Positions 1 to 9,066 are shown, counted from the first letter of the stretch. The stretch is DNA of 64,000 nt from Hymenobacter tibetensis (GCF_022827545.1 NZ_CP094669.1:509001-573000), one strand, 5' to 3'. Notes: generated by a model from the letters alone, not told the origin. A program made the numbers and translations.

Positions 1-1511
1 CGTTCTAAACCAGCCAAAGCCGGCCCGATGAAGCGCACGATGTCACTGGCAATAAGCCCGGCTTCGCCAGTTTGCTGCGCGGCAAGGTCGCCGGCGTGCC
101 CATGGGCGAAGATACCGAGCAGGGCTGCATCGAGTGGGGAAAGACGTTGGTCGGCGCGCAAGGCTAGCAGCAGGCCCGTCAGAACGTCGCCACTGCCACC
201 AGTGCCCATACCAGGGTTGCCGGTACTGTTGAAATAAAGCAAGCCCTCCGGAGTGCCCAATGCCGTGTAAGCGCCTTTCAACACGCAATAGCAAGTGTGG
301 CGGCGGCAAAAGGCCCGGAGCAGTTCCAAGCGGTGATAGTCGTTGTGAGCCCGCTCGGTGAGGCGCTCAAACTCTTTTGGATGCGGAGTGAGCAGCGTGT
401 TGGGCGGTAGCTGATCGAGCAGCTCGCGGTGGGTGCCCAGCAGGTTCAGCGCATCCGCATCAAGTATGAGTGGCAACGACGCCTCATGAGCTTGCTGTAG
501 CAGTTGGCGCAGCACTTCCACAGTGGCAGGGTCCTGTCCCAAGCCCGGGCCAATGCCAACCGCCGCGTACGATTTCAAGTCGGGCAGCTCGGTTATAAAG
601 TCAGAGGCTGGATCAGTCAGGGCCATGGCCTCTGGTACGGCAGTTTGCAGAATGATATACCCAACCGCGGGAGTACGCACGGTGAGCAGCCCTACGCCCC
701 CGTGCAGACAAGCGCGTGCGGCCAACACGGCGGCTCCTATTTTGCCGAAACTACCTGCCAGTAGCAGTGCATGCCCAAAAGTGCCTTTGTGCGCAAATTT
801 AGGCCGCTTGGGTAGGCGCCCGACCAAGAAATTAGTATCCACGAAATAGTTTTCCACAGGAGCGTTGTGGATAAACTCTTTATTGAGCCCGATAGGCAGC
901 ACCTCCCAAGTGCCTACTAATTGAGCGTTTTGAGGGAGCAGGTACGCTAGCTTGGGTAGCTCAAAACCCACTGTGTGCTGCGCCCGCACCACGGGGCTAT
1001 CAGGAGGTTGTGGGGCGTCGGCAAATAAGCCAGAAGGCAAATCAATAGCGAAGACGGCGGTTTCGGACGAATTGAGGTGCTGCACCACCTCCGCTGCCAA
1101 GCCTTCCAGCGGCCGGCTCAAACCCGTACCAAACAAAGCATCCACTATAATACTTCTGGGAGCAAGCGTTGGGAATTTCTTGGAAACCAGTTCCACACAA
1201 GGCACGGCAGTAGGTAGCCGCTGGCGGTTGATGATGAAGTCAGGGGAGTGGGTAGCAGCCGGGAGCAGCCACACATGCACTGCGTAGCCGGAGAGGTGCA
1301 GCTGCCGAGCCACCGCTAGGCCGTCGCCGCCGTTGTTGCCGGGGCCGCAAAACAGGTGCACTTCACTGGCTGCGTTTTGGCTTAGGTGGTTGATCAGCCA
1401 CTCACTGAAAGCCGTGGCAGCGCGCTCCATTAACTGGTCTGAGCGGATATTGGCTGCTTGAATAGTGGCTTGGTCGGCGGCACGGGTTTGTTCGGCGGAG
1501 AGGATCTTCAT
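1..1511 (-). CDS. nnr: Bifunctional NAD(P)H-hydrate epimerase / ADP-dependent hydrate dehydratase, cut by the left window edge
   Basis: Repairs damaged NADH/NADPH hydrates: the N-terminal half (about residues 1-215) epimerises R- and S-NAD(P)HX, and the C-terminal half dehydrates the S form using ADP. Translating the minus strand from the ATG at 1511 gives [13 protein letters not shown] and then the epimerase motif [14 protein letters not shown]. The ribokinase-like dehydratase domain follows, with [13 protein letters not shown] and [11 protein letters not shown]. About 503 residues are visible without a stop; the family is usually about 500-510, so only the last few residues are missing. It is transcribed away from msrB, with 166 bp between the two starts. 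The identification is firm. No open frame is broken inside the visible part. Confidence 0.93.
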   Translation of the reverse strand, partial: MKILSAEQTRAADQATIQAANIRSDQLMERAATAFSEWLINHLSQNAASEVHLFCGPGNNGGDGLAVARQLHLSGYAVHVWLLPAATHSPDFIINRQRLPTAVPCVELVSKKFPTLAPRSIIVDALFGTGLSRPLEGLAAEVVQHLNSSETAVFAIDLPSGLFADAPQPPDSPVVRAQHTVGFELPKLAYLLPQNAQLVGTWEVLPIGLNKEFIHNAPVENYFVDTNFLVGRLPKRPKFAHKGTFGHALLLAGSFGKIGAAVLAARACLHGGVGLLTVRTPAVGYIILQTAVPEAMALTDPASDFITELPDLKSYAAVGIGPGLGQDPATVEVLRQLLQQAHEASLPLILDADALNLLGTHRELLDQLPPNTLLTPHPKEFERLTERAHNDYHRLELLRAFCRRHTCYCVLKGAYTALGTPEGLLYFNSTGNPGMGTGGSGDVLTGLLLALRADQRLSPLDAALLGIFAHGHAGDLAAQQTGEAGLIASDIVRFIGPALAGLE

Positions 1512-1677
1512 GATTTTTATTTACGAGCCCAACCAAGTAGTACGTAGAATACGAGTAATTATAGAAGCTGTACAGCAGTCTTCTAGCAACCCCAACAGGG
1601 CAGATATAAACTTCCGTGTTGAGGTTTGCGTTTTGCTGATAACACTTGTAGCATCAACCCGCCAAAACCAACCTTAT

Positions 1678-2145
1678 ATGCAAACCTGGAAAGACGTTAT
1701 CCACTTGGCTAGCCATCCGGCTCCTGCACCACGCCGCGTAGAGAAAACGGATGCCGAGTGGAAAGCCCAACTCACCTCCGAGCAATACCACGTAACTCGC
1801 CAGCACGGCACCGAGCGCGCTTTCACCGGCGAGTACTGCGAAGCTCACGAAGCCGGCCTCTACGCCTGCATCTGCTGTGGCACTCCACTCTACGATTCGC
1901 GCACCAAGTTCGAGTCTGGTACCGGCTGGCCCAGCTTCACGCAGCCCGTCGACGAAAGCGCAATCCGGTATAAGAAGGATACCAGCTACGGCATGACCCG
2001 CGTAGAAGTGCTTTGCAACATCTGCGACGCTCACCAAGGCCACGTCTTCCCCGACGGTCCGGCCCCGAGTGGCTTGCGCTTGTGCATCAATTCGGCCAGC
2101 ATCAAACTGGTGAGTGAGACCAAAGAAGCTGCCGCTACGAAGTAA
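1678..2145 (+). CDS. msrB: Peptide-methionine (R)-S-oxide reductase
   Basis: Reduces methionine-R-sulfoxide in oxidised proteins, normally with thioredoxin as electron donor. The 155-residue product is a single SelR domain. Its zinc-binding CxxC pairs are C64/C67 and C113/C116, and the resolving/catalytic region [12 protein letters not shown] places the catalytic cysteine at 136. GTGWPSF at 81-87 is the substrate-pocket motif. The frame is open further upstream to 1465, but those residues overlap the promoter side of nnr and look non-coding; the ATG at 1678 gives the normal N-terminus. No signal peptide is seen, so it is probably cytoplasmic. Confidence 0.93.
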   Translation: MQTWKDVIHLASHPAPAPRRVEKTDAEWKAQLTSEQYHVTRQHGTERAFTGEYCEAHEAGLYACICCGTPLYDSRTKFESGTGWPSFTQPVDESAIRYKKDTSYGMTRVEVLCNICDAHQGHVFPDGPAPSGLRLCINSASIKLVSETKEAAATK

Positions 2146-2150
2146 GAGCA

Positions 2151-2218
2151 GCGCGTATTACGCGCCGTAGTTTTTTAGAGGCCGAGCAAGTTGTCGAGTA
2201 AGACACTAGCCGGCCTCT
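2151..2218 (+). terminator. Two stacked hairpins after msrB
   Basis: A short stem GCGCG/CGCGC at 2151-2165 is followed by a T-run at 2171-2176. It merges into a second inverted repeat, AGAGGCCG (2177-2184) / CGGCCTCT (2211-2218). They sit 5 bp after the msrB stop, so an intrinsic terminator is the simplest reading. Confidence 0.6.
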
Positions 2219-2547
2219 ATTTCTTTGGCGCTTGATCGTATGTTGGAGTCTTGTACCCATCGGAACGACTGAGCTTACCAACGACAATGGATCGTACAGA
2301 GAACAGCTAAAAAAGTACAGTTGCTATGAGAGAACTGCATTGTTGCTGCTACACAGGAATATGACTGATTGAATAGTAGAGCGAAGCCGATAACAAACGC
2401 AGTTCTATTTGAAGTGTAACCAACCGCAGCCGAGTTTTGCGTAGGTTCAGGTGAAACAAGCCGGCAGATGCACTTTGCTGCCGCGTTGCTTGTTTCCTTG
2501 CAGCACCCCGTCTTCTCTGAAATTTCCCACGTTCTATCTTCCCCATC
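2219..2547. other. Intergenic region upstream of sdaA with a strong leader hairpin
   Basis: No convincing gene is seen on either strand; open frames here run into the sdaA start region or are short. The notable structure is a long hairpin at 2453-2496. GAAACAAGC (2453-2461) pairs with GCTTGTTTC (2488-2496), and CGGCAG pairs with CTGCCG inside, with a 4-nt bulge CGTT. It ends about 50 nt before the sdaA ATG, so it would lie in the 5' leader if transcription starts upstream of it. Confidence 0.5.
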
Positions 2548-3450
2548 ATGTCTTTGCTCTTCACTGATTTTGCTTCCTGGCGGGCGCACTGCGCCGCTAC
2601 CGGCGAGCCGCTTTACCAGCCCGTGCTGACCTATGAAATCGAGCAAAAAGGCCGGTCGGAAGAAGAAATATGGGTGGGCTTGCAGCGTGCCTATGACGTG
2701 ATGCGCGATGCCGTGCAGACCGGCCTCACCCAGGACATGACCTCCCGCTCGGGTATGATCAACAACGGCGCGAAAAAGATTGCGGCTTCTCCAGTCACTG
2801 TGTTGTCGCCGGAGTTCAAGAACCTTATCATGCGCGCTTTTGGGGCTAAAGAAGTGAATTCATGCATGGGCCGCGTGGTGGCTGCGCCTACTGCTGGCGC
2901 TTCGGGCATCTTGCCAGGTGTGCTCGTCACGCTTCAGGAGCTACACCACCTATCCGATAGAACCATTCTAGAAGGACTATTAGTAGCAGCCGGTATTGCG
3001 CTCATCATCGAGCAAAACGCCTCGTTGGCGGGAGCCGTGGGGGGATGTCAGGCGGAAACCGGCTCGGCGGCAGCCATGGGCAGTGGGGCTATTGTCTATT
3101 GCCTAGGCGGCTCCGTTGACCAGGCGTTTGCGGCCGTAGCCGTTACCATCCAGTGCATGCTCGGGTTGGTGTGCGACCCGGTGGCGGGTTTGGTGGAAGT
3201 TCCCTGCGTGGTGCGCAACGCCTCGGCGGCGGCTATTGCCTTCTCCTCGGCTCAAATTGCCATTGCCAACATCGACCCCGTTATTCCCGTCGACCAGTGT
3301 GTGGCGGCGCTTGGCGAGGTAGGCCAGAGCATGGAAACCCGCTACAAGGAAACGGCCCTGGGTGGGTTGGCTAACACCACGCGCGGCCGCGAAATTGAGA
3401 AGATGGTGCTGGTGCAGGACGTGCAGATTCTGCCCGACGAGGACCAGTAA
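2548..3450 (+). CDS. sdaAA: L-serine ammonia-lyase, iron-sulfur-dependent, alpha subunit
   Basis: Deaminates L-serine to pyruvate and ammonia using a [4Fe-4S] cluster. The 300-residue protein carries conserved cysteine regions SCMGRVVAAPTAGASG, GGCQAETGSAAAMG and CDPVAGLVEVPC, which fit the cluster-binding and catalytic pattern of the SdaA alpha domain. It has the size of the separate alpha subunit of two-part enzymes. No beta-subunit gene is found in this window, so the partner must be elsewhere. The ATG at 2548 gives MSLLFTDFASW, a normal start for the family. A large hairpin lies about 50 nt upstream in the putative leader. Confidence 0.92.
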   Translation: MSLLFTDFASWRAHCAATGEPLYQPVLTYEIEQKGRSEEEIWVGLQRAYDVMRDAVQTGLTQDMTSRSGMINNGAKKIAASPVTVLSPEFKNLIMRAFGAKEVNSCMGRVVAAPTAGASGILPGVLVTLQELHHLSDRTILEGLLVAAGIALIIEQNASLAGAVGGCQAETGSAAAMGSGAIVYCLGGSVDQAFAAVAVTIQCMLGLVCDPVAGLVEVPCVVRNASAAAIAFSSAQIAIANIDPVIPVDQCVAALGEVGQSMETRYKETALGGLANTTRGREIEKMVLVQDVQILPDEDQ

Positions 3451-3469
3451 GCAACTGTTTGCCAGCGGG

Positions 3470-4519
3470 CTACACAGACTTCACTTCCGGTGCCATGGTC
3501 AGCTTGCCCAAAAACTCCAACGCCGTAGCATAACGGCCCCGAAACTCACGGTAGTGCTTCCAAGCCTCGTCACGAGCGGGGCGCATAGGCAGTCCTGCTT
3601 CCTGCAAATCCTGGTAAGTCCTTTCAAAGTCGGCGCGGGCGGGGTCTTCTACGGGGTCATTATCGGGGATAATGGTGGAAGGGGTAGCGTCTAATCCTTC
3701 ATCGAAAAAGCGGTACACCCGGTTGACGGCCAAGCAGCCGGCCTTGAAAGTTACCTCGATCTGGGGGTCGCGCTTGTCGTCAACGGCACTGAACATCAAG
3801 GAGGCCGTGTCCAGGATCAGGGCCGCTGCCGTTACCCAGGAGCGGCCTGGCTGCGGCGAACGGAAAAACGATAGGATGGGAAGCGAAGTGTGGCTTTCCT
3901 CGATTTCCACAAACCATTCTTCCCATTGCTCCCACTGGCTGGCATCATCATGCAGAGAACCACTGCGATTGAGCCACTGCAACAACGCGCACGCTGAAGG
4001 AGGAGTGCCGGACCGTAGCTCCAAGCGCGACACCACAATTTCGCGCCGCGAGAAGGCCTGATAGATGGTGGGCAGATACGAGATGAGCAGCGTCATCAGC
4101 AGCAGGCCCATGGTCGCTTCGGCAAAGGTGAAGCCCGTGATAATGGGCCCCCGCGTTTTGTGTGTGCCAAGAGTGAGCAGCGAACTACCGCTGAGCTGAT
4201 AGCATTCCAGCCAGGAGCCTTCGTACAACCCCCAATAAATCATTGTGTAGCCCGCCGCAATTACAGCTAGCCACACGATGGGCAGCGCCACCAAGGCGAT
4301 AGGGGCGTAATGGGCCTGCACTTGGTCGCGTAGGCCGAATGTGGAACGGGTGGAGGCGGCCCAGTTGAAAATGAAGCGCAGGCCTTGGAATACGTAACCG
4401 TTTAGCCGCACCACCTCATTGCGGGGTAATACAAACGAGCGAATCGCGGCAGACAGGGTAATAAGAATCAGGATGATGCCAGCAGCAAAAGCCAGTATAC
4501 GCGGCACAAGTTCTAGCAT
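3470..4519 (-). CDS. Multi-pass membrane protein with a pore-loop-like segment (possible ion channel)
   Basis: Function not firmly recognised. From the ATG at 4519 the 349-residue product has an N-terminal membrane helix (LELVPRILAFAAGIILILIT). A second hydrophobic segment near residues 75-95 comes next, then a short stretch SGSSLLTLGT and a third helix (ATMGLLLMTLLISYLP), then a soluble C-terminal half of about 180 residues. Helix - SxxLLTLG - helix resembles the pore loop of two-helix potassium channels, but the canonical GYG filter is absent. A longer frame reaches 4600, but it would cross the lutB terminator, so the internal start is preferred. It ends convergently 19 bp from sdaAA. Confidence 0.6.
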   Translation of the reverse strand: MLELVPRILAFAAGIILILITLSAAIRSFVLPRNEVVRLNGYVFQGLRFIFNWAASTRSTFGLRDQVQAHYAPIALVALPIVWLAVIAAGYTMIYWGLYEGSWLECYQLSGSSLLTLGTHKTRGPIITGFTFAEATMGLLLMTLLISYLPTIYQAFSRREIVVSRLELRSGTPPSACALLQWLNRSGSLHDDASQWEQWEEWFVEIEESHTSLPILSFFRSPQPGRSWVTAAALILDTASLMFSAVDDKRDPQIEVTFKAGCLAVNRVYRFFDEGLDATPSTIIPDNDPVEDPARADFERTYQDLQEAGLPMRPARDEAWKHYREFRGRYATALEFLGKLTMAPEVKSV

Positions 4520-4530
4520 AGACAAACAAA

Positions 4531-4556
4531 AAAGGCAGCTAATTGAAGCTGCCTTT
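4531..4556 (-). terminator. Intrinsic terminator after lutB
   Basis: GGCAGCT (4534-4540) pairs with AGCTGCC (4547-4553) around a 6-nt loop. Read on the minus strand, the stem is followed by a run of Ts. It sits just after the lutB stop and before the downstream membrane-protein start. Confidence 0.85.
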
Positions 4557-4601
4557 CTACTCTGATTCAAGCTAATAAGTTGGGGAGTCCACTTGCGCAA
4601 G

Positions 4602-5981
4602 CTAATTCCGCGCCTTCCAGAGCTGTTTGAACGATTTCGGTGCCACTTCCAGCGCGTCGCGGCGTTTGCTCCAGCCTACTTGGCTGAGTAGGCGCAGCAG
4701 CACCCAGTTTTTGGCGCGGGCAGGCAGCAAGTCCAGTAAGCGGCGGTTTTTCATGGCCACCAGCCAGAGCCGGATAGCCGTGCGCTCCTCTTTGTCGGTG
4801 TGGCCTTCGCGCACCACCTGCTGGCGGTTTTGAAGCAACAGATTGTGAATCGGAATCTTCACGGGGCACACCGAAGTGCACGCGCCGCACAACGACGAAG
4901 CGTAGCTGAGGTGCTTGTTTTCGGCGAGGCCGCTCAAATGAGGCGAGATAACCGAACCAATGGGCCCCGAATAGGTGGTTTCATAGGCGTGGCCGCCAAT
5001 GTTTTTATACACGGGGCAGATGTTGAGGCAGGCGCCGCACCGGATGCAGTTCAACGATTCGCGCTGGGCTGGCTGTGCCAGCAGATTGGTTCGGCCGTTA
5101 TCGAGCAGCACCACAATCATTTCGTCGGGGCCGTCTTTCTCTAGTGGCTGGCGCGGACCGGTGTAGATGGTGTTGTACACCGTCACTTGCTGGCCGGTGC
5201 CGCTGGTGCTCAGCAGGGGCCAGAACAAGGCCAGGTCATCCAGCTTCGGAATCACCTTCTCGATGCCCACAATGGCGATGTGGGTGCGTGGGAAAGTGGC
5301 CGATAACCGGGCATTGCCCTCATTTTCGGTCACGGCCACGGCGCCAGTGTCGGCAATCAGGAAGTTGCCGCCCGTGATGCCCACCTCGGCGGTGGTGTAC
5401 TTGCTGCGCAACAAGTGCCGCGCTGTGAGTACTAGTTTCTGGGCATCGTCGGTGTACTCTATGCCTAGGTGCTTAACGAAGATGTCGGCAATATCCAGCT
5501 TGCTTAGGTGCATGGCCGGCGTCACGATGTGATACGGCCGCTCACCGTTCAGCTGCACAATGAACTCGCCCAAATCGGTTTCCACCGACTCGATGCCGTT
5601 CTTTTCCAGGAACTTATTGAGGTGGATTTCCTCGGTGGTCATGCTTTTGGCTTTCACCACGGTGCGGGCCTTGCGCCGGGCCATGATCTTGCCAATCTCA
5701 CGCAGCGCTTCATCGGCATCCTGCGCCCAAATTACTTTGCCGCCGCGCGCCGTAAAGTTGCGCTCGAATTCCAGCAGGTATTCGTGCAGGTTGTTGATAA
5801 CCGTGGACTTCAAATAAGAAGCCCGTTCCCGCGCCAGTTCATGGTCTTGGTAGAAGGCGAGGCCCGTACTAACAGCCGCATTATACTTCCCGATATTGAA
5901 GCGAATTTTGCGGCGGTGCTCTAAGTCAAAAGCCTTTTTTTCGCTGTCGAGCTGAAACTGGCTGGATTTCGTGGCTATCAT
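4602..5981 (-). CDS. lutB: LutB-type iron-sulfur protein of lactate utilisation
   Basis: LutB is the iron-sulfur subunit of the LutABC L-lactate oxidation complex, passing electrons from lactate oxidation to the quinone pool or cytosolic acceptors. The 459-residue protein has an N-terminal LUD domain (about 70-300; motifs GITGGNFLIADTGAV and TENEGNARL). Two ferredoxin-type clusters follow: C312-x2-C315-x2-C318-x3-C322 (CIRCGACLNICPVY) and C365-x2-C368-x3-C372 (CGACTSVCPVK). Length and domain order match LutB. No lutA or lutC is found in the window, so the partner subunits are elsewhere or absent. It is divergent from the small gene at 6030, with only 48 bp between them. Confidence 0.9.
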   Translation of the reverse strand: MIATKSSQFQLDSEKKAFDLEHRRKIRFNIGKYNAAVSTGLAFYQDHELARERASYLKSTVINNLHEYLLEFERNFTARGGKVIWAQDADEALREIGKIMARRKARTVVKAKSMTTEEIHLNKFLEKNGIESVETDLGEFIVQLNGERPYHIVTPAMHLSKLDIADIFVKHLGIEYTDDAQKLVLTARHLLRSKYTTAEVGITGGNFLIADTGAVAVTENEGNARLSATFPRTHIAIVGIEKVIPKLDDLALFWPLLSTSGTGQQVTVYNTIYTGPRQPLEKDGPDEMIVVLLDNGRTNLLAQPAQRESLNCIRCGACLNICPVYKNIGGHAYETTYSGPIGSVISPHLSGLAENKHLSYASSLCGACTSVCPVKIPIHNLLLQNRQQVVREGHTDKEERTAIRLWLVAMKNRRLLDLLPARAKNWVLLRLLSQVGWSKRRDALEVAPKSFKQLWKARN

Positions 5982-5982
5982 G

Positions 5983-6015
5983 GCAATGCACTTATTTACT
6001 ATTGCAATGTACTTA
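5983..6015. promoter_or_regulatory. Direct repeat with 21-bp period between divergent genes
   Basis: gcaatgcactta (5983-5994) and gcaatgtactta (6004-6015) differ at one base and are exactly 21 bp apart, two turns of DNA. They fill most of the 48-bp gap between the lutB start and the 6030 start. This layout suits a tandem-binding regulator, but no regulator is identified. Confidence 0.4.
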
Positions 6016-6029
6016 ATCTGGAGCCCAAC

Positions 6030-6416
6030 ATGGCCTATACTCGCATTCCGATACCACTCCCGCCCGAAGGCTTTCCTGTTCCGGTAGATGCAATTACGAG
6101 TTCATTTCGGCTGTTTGGACTGTTGCCGGGCTACTCCAAAAACGACCTTGGTAGTTGTCTGGTGCTTTTCCCGGCTCAATGGACTATAAAGATACTGACC
6201 ACGCAGCACTATGCCTATTCCGACATCTTGCAAGTCGATTTCAAACCGGAAAGTTTCTGGCGCCGCGAGCAAGTGATGCTGAAGGTGGCAGAGGAAAGTA
6301 CGTGCTATTACATAAAACCCTCGTCCGCGGCTATCACCCGAGACTTTCTTGGGTTCTGCCACAAACGAGGGTTAACGTTGACGCCCGCAGCCCAGCAGGT
6401 GGCGTCTGTGAGCTAA
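6030..6416 (+). CDS. Hypothetical protein, 128 residues
   Basis: No family recognised. The product starts MAYTRIPIPLPPEGFPVP, is mixed alpha/beta in character with scattered aromatic residues (SFWRREQ, CYYIK), and has no signal peptide or membrane helix. The frame is open and codon use looks like its neighbours. It lies divergent to lutB and ends 4 bp before the convergent peptidase gene, so the frame is tightly bounded on both sides, which supports it being a real gene. The start could be slightly later, but no better ATG is near. Confidence 0.65.
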   Translation: MAYTRIPIPLPPEGFPVPVDAITSSFRLFGLLPGYSKNDLGSCLVLFPAQWTIKILTTQHYAYSDILQVDFKPESFWRREQVMLKVAEESTCYYIKPSSAAITRDFLGFCHKRGLTLTPAAQQVASVS

Positions 6417-6420
6417 GGCG

Positions 6421-8121
6421 CTATTTCTTGTTGGAGTCCACCACGATACGGGAGTCGCGGTTGGCTACTTCCCAAGCCGAGTGAAACACCAGGCGGGCGC
6501 GCTTTTCCATCTGCGGAAACTCGATTTTCTCTACTTCGTCGCCGGCACCATGGTAGTCGTCGTGCACGCCATTGAAGAAGAAGGCCACCGGGATTTTGTG
6601 CTTGGCGAAATTATAGTGGTCGGAGCGGTAGTAGAACCGGTTCGGATCTTCGGGATCGTTGAAGCGGAAGTCCAAGTCAATCTTTGTGTACTGCGCGTTG
6701 GCATTGAGCACAATTTCGTGCAGCTCCGTGGAGAGCTTGTCGGAGCCAATAACGTACACGTATTCGCTTTTGCCTTCGTGGTCTTTGTCGGTGCGGCCAA
6801 TCATGTCGGTGTTCAGGTCCGCTACAGTGGCGGTCAGCGGGAAGATGGGGTGGTCGGTGTAATACTCCGAGCCCAGCAAGCCTTTTTCTTCGCCCGTTAC
6901 GGCCAAGAACAGCAAGCTACGGCGTGGACCATGGCCTTCTGCCTTGGCTTTCAGAAAGCCTTGCGCCATTTCCAACAGCGTTACCGTGCCTGAGCCGTCG
7001 TCGTCGGCACCGTTGTGCACCTCGCCGCCTATCACCCCAATATGGTCGTAGTGCGCAGACAGCACCACTACTTCGTCCTTTTTGTCGGTGCCTTCCAGGT
7101 ACCCCATAACGTTTTCAGTGGTGAAGTCTTCCACTTTCTTGGGGGCTTTCACTGAAAATTTTGCGGGCTTGAAAGGGCTAGCCACGGGCTTGCCCGCCTG
7201 ACCCACGCTGGCTATGTACTTGGTTACGGCTGCCTCATTGGTGCCTAGCAGCTTGTAGCCCACCGCCGGCGACACAAAGAACGAGGAACGGCGCGTACCT
7301 GGCTTGGCATCCTTAAACGAAATGCTGGGGCGGCTCACGTACTGCGACACCCGGCCTAATGATTTGCTGAAGTTGCTGTTCGGGTTGAAGTCCACGAAAA
7401 ACACCGAGCGGGCGCCTTTCTCGGCAGCCAGCGCGGCCTTGGCCCGGTAGTCGTTGCCCCACTTGCTGTTCGCGCCGTCTTTGCCAAGCAGCGGCTTGCC
7501 GTCCGCCGACTTCGGCTCGTCGAGCAGAATGACAAGGTCTTTGCCTTGCACGTCTTTGCCCGCATAGTCGGAGTAGCCGTCTTGCTCGATGCCGTAGCCC
7601 ACGAAAACGGGCTGCACGGTGGTTTCCTGCTGGAAAGGCGTAACGCCTAGCCCGTAGAAATCAACCAGCCAGTTAAAGGTCTGGCCACCTACTTTCATCG
7701 TGCCACCTTCGGCCCAAGTGCTGCGCTCCATCGTGAAGTGCTGCAGATAGGGGTTGTCGGAACCTTGCACGGGGCCAGTTAGGCCAAGATCTTTGAACTG
7801 CTTGCTTAAGTAGTCGGCAGCCATTTTCTGGCCTTTCTCACCAGTTTCGCGGCCTTCGTAGGCATCCGAAGCTAGGATGGTGAGGTGCTTGCGCAAGTCT
7901 TCCTGCGTGATGGTTTGGCCGTATTGGCCGGCCAGATCTATCTGGGCGGCGGGCTGTGTAGCGGGAGTGGATTCGGTGGTCGGGGCGGGGGTGGCCGCCG
8001 CCTCGGTCTTGTCTTTCTTGCGCTTGCTCTTGATTTTAACTTTCTCAGGTGCCTGCTGAGCCACGGCCGAAACCGAAAGCCCCGCCACTAGCAGCCAGGT
8101 CAGAAGAGGTGATTTGTGCAT
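6421..8121 (-). CDS. Secreted M28-family zinc aminopeptidase with an inserted PA domain
   Basis: Di-zinc exopeptidase, probably periplasmic or outer-membrane, cleaving N-terminal residues from peptides. The 566-residue precursor begins with a signal peptide (MHKSPLLTWLLVAGLSVSAVAQ) and a Lys-rich then Ala/Thr/Pro-rich linker (about 25-65). A PA-like region spans about 150-310. The M28 core then shows the expected metal and catalytic residues: SAHYDHIG (H357), NGADDDGSG (D373), GEEKGLLGS (E411/E412), NTDMIGR (D439) and a late histidine in DDYHGAGDE. All ligands appear present, so it should be active. It stands alone, convergent with the 6030 gene. Substrate unknown. Confidence 0.9.
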   Translation of the reverse strand: MHKSPLLTWLLVAGLSVSAVAQQAPEKVKIKSKRKKDKTEAAATPAPTTESTPATQPAAQIDLAGQYGQTITQEDLRKHLTILASDAYEGRETGEKGQKMAADYLSKQFKDLGLTGPVQGSDNPYLQHFTMERSTWAEGGTMKVGGQTFNWLVDFYGLGVTPFQQETTVQPVFVGYGIEQDGYSDYAGKDVQGKDLVILLDEPKSADGKPLLGKDGANSKWGNDYRAKAALAAEKGARSVFFVDFNPNSNFSKSLGRVSQYVSRPSISFKDAKPGTRRSSFFVSPAVGYKLLGTNEAAVTKYIASVGQAGKPVASPFKPAKFSVKAPKKVEDFTTENVMGYLEGTDKKDEVVVLSAHYDHIGVIGGEVHNGADDDGSGTVTLLEMAQGFLKAKAEGHGPRRSLLFLAVTGEEKGLLGSEYYTDHPIFPLTATVADLNTDMIGRTDKDHEGKSEYVYVIGSDKLSTELHEIVLNANAQYTKIDLDFRFNDPEDPNRFYYRSDHYNFAKHKIPVAFFFNGVHDDYHGAGDEVEKIEFPQMEKRARLVFHSAWEVANRDSRIVVDSNKK

Positions 8122-8242
8122 GAACTAGGATGTAAGATGGGGGTGATGGGTGGAGTGAGTGACAACCGAATAGTGCGTGGCCGCGCCGAAAAACAGGTAA
8201 TACGGCACGTCTGCACTACGTCACTCAATCACAAAATCACCG

Positions 8243-8722
8243 CTAAGGTTGCATGATGAGAACAGAAGCGTAGGCGGCCACGCCTTCGCGGCGGCCAACA
8301 AAACCCAGTTTTTCGGTGGTGGTGGCTTTGATGCTAATATCGTTTTGCTCGATCTGCATCACGTCGGCCAGCACCCGCTGCATTTCCGGAATGTGCGGGT
8401 TCACCTTCGGCGCTTCCAGACAGATGGTGGAATCGATATTGGAGATGGTATAGCCCCGCTCGTGGAGCAGGCGGACCACTTCGGTCAGCAGCCGCTTGCT
8501 GTCGATGCCCTTGTACTGCGGATCGGTGTCGGGAAAGTGGAACCCGATGTCGCGCAGGTTGGCCGCACCGAGTAGCGCGTCGCAGATAACGTGGATAAGC
8601 ACATCAGCGTCGGAGTGGCCAAGGGCGCCGTGGGTATGCGGAACCTGAATACCGCCCAGCCAGAAGGGGAGGCCTTCTTGGAGCTGGTGAACGTCGTAGC
8701 CGAAGCCGGTACGGATTTTCAT
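8243..8722 (-). CDS. ispF: 2-C-methyl-D-erythritol 2,4-cyclodiphosphate synthase
   Basis: Fifth enzyme of the MEP isoprenoid pathway, converting CDP-methylerythritol 2-phosphate to the cyclodiphosphate with release of CMP; it acts as a cytosolic homotrimer. The 159-residue product starts MKIRTGFGYDVHQ with zinc ligands D10 and H12, continues with HSDADVLIHVICDALLGA (third zinc ligand H44), and ends with TTTEKLGFVGRREGVAAYA. Length and motifs match the family. The frame is open 18 codons further upstream, but the ATG at 8722 gives the standard N-terminus. A TACCTTCG sequence on the minus strand about 30 nt upstream resembles a -7 element. Confidence 0.95.
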   Translation of the reverse strand: MKIRTGFGYDVHQLQEGLPFWLGGIQVPHTHGALGHSDADVLIHVICDALLGAANLRDIGFHFPDTDPQYKGIDSKRLLTEVVRLLHERGYTISNIDSTICLEAPKVNPHIPEMQRVLADVMQIEQNDISIKATTTEKLGFVGRREGVAAYASVLIMQP

Positions 8723-9038
8723 GGGAACGAGAGTAGCAAGTGAAGCTACGAAGGTACGCACGGTCCTCTGAAGCACCGTCTGCTTGCTTCTTCAAGGCAA
8801 TTCCGCCTCTCCATTCGAACTATAAGCAGCATGGACGCATCCCCGTAACGCAGCGGACGTGGGCTTTTCGCTACCCAATTCGGTATTGCAAAACGGCATG
8901 CAACTGGGCGCTACAGTCTGCTGTCGCGGCCGAGCTTGAAAAAAATATGTGTGCCGCAATAAAGTAAAACCACAATCCAAACGTCAGTGGCAGAGCATGG
9001 AACTATCTGACTCCAAGAATTGATAGTAAAAAAGTAAT
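8723..9038. other. Intergenic region between ispF and the efflux regulator
   Basis: About 370 bp separate the divergent ispF and tetR-type starts. The right end holds the candidate operator and -7 element listed separately. The rest shows no supported gene, RNA or repeat. Confidence 0.6.
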
Positions 9039-9066
9039 GGAAACTTAGGAAACATCGAAAGTTTCC
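9039..9066. promoter_or_regulatory. Candidate TetR-type operator
   Basis: GGAAACTT (9039-9046) and AAGTTTCC (9059-9066) form a perfect 8-bp inverted repeat with a 12-bp spacer, so the half-sites are 20 bp apart. A third GGAAAC lies inside the spacer at 9048-9053. The repeat ends 4 bp before the -7 element, so a bound dimer would block the promoter. Autoregulation by the TetR protein encoded next is inferred. Confidence 0.55.

Noticed and set aside
1465-1677. N-terminal extension of msrB
   Set aside because: The 71 extra residues overlap the nnr start region and do not look like any MsrB leader.
4520-4600. N-terminal extension of the channel-like protein
   Set aside because: It would place coding sequence over the lutB terminator stem, and the extra residues are not membrane-like.
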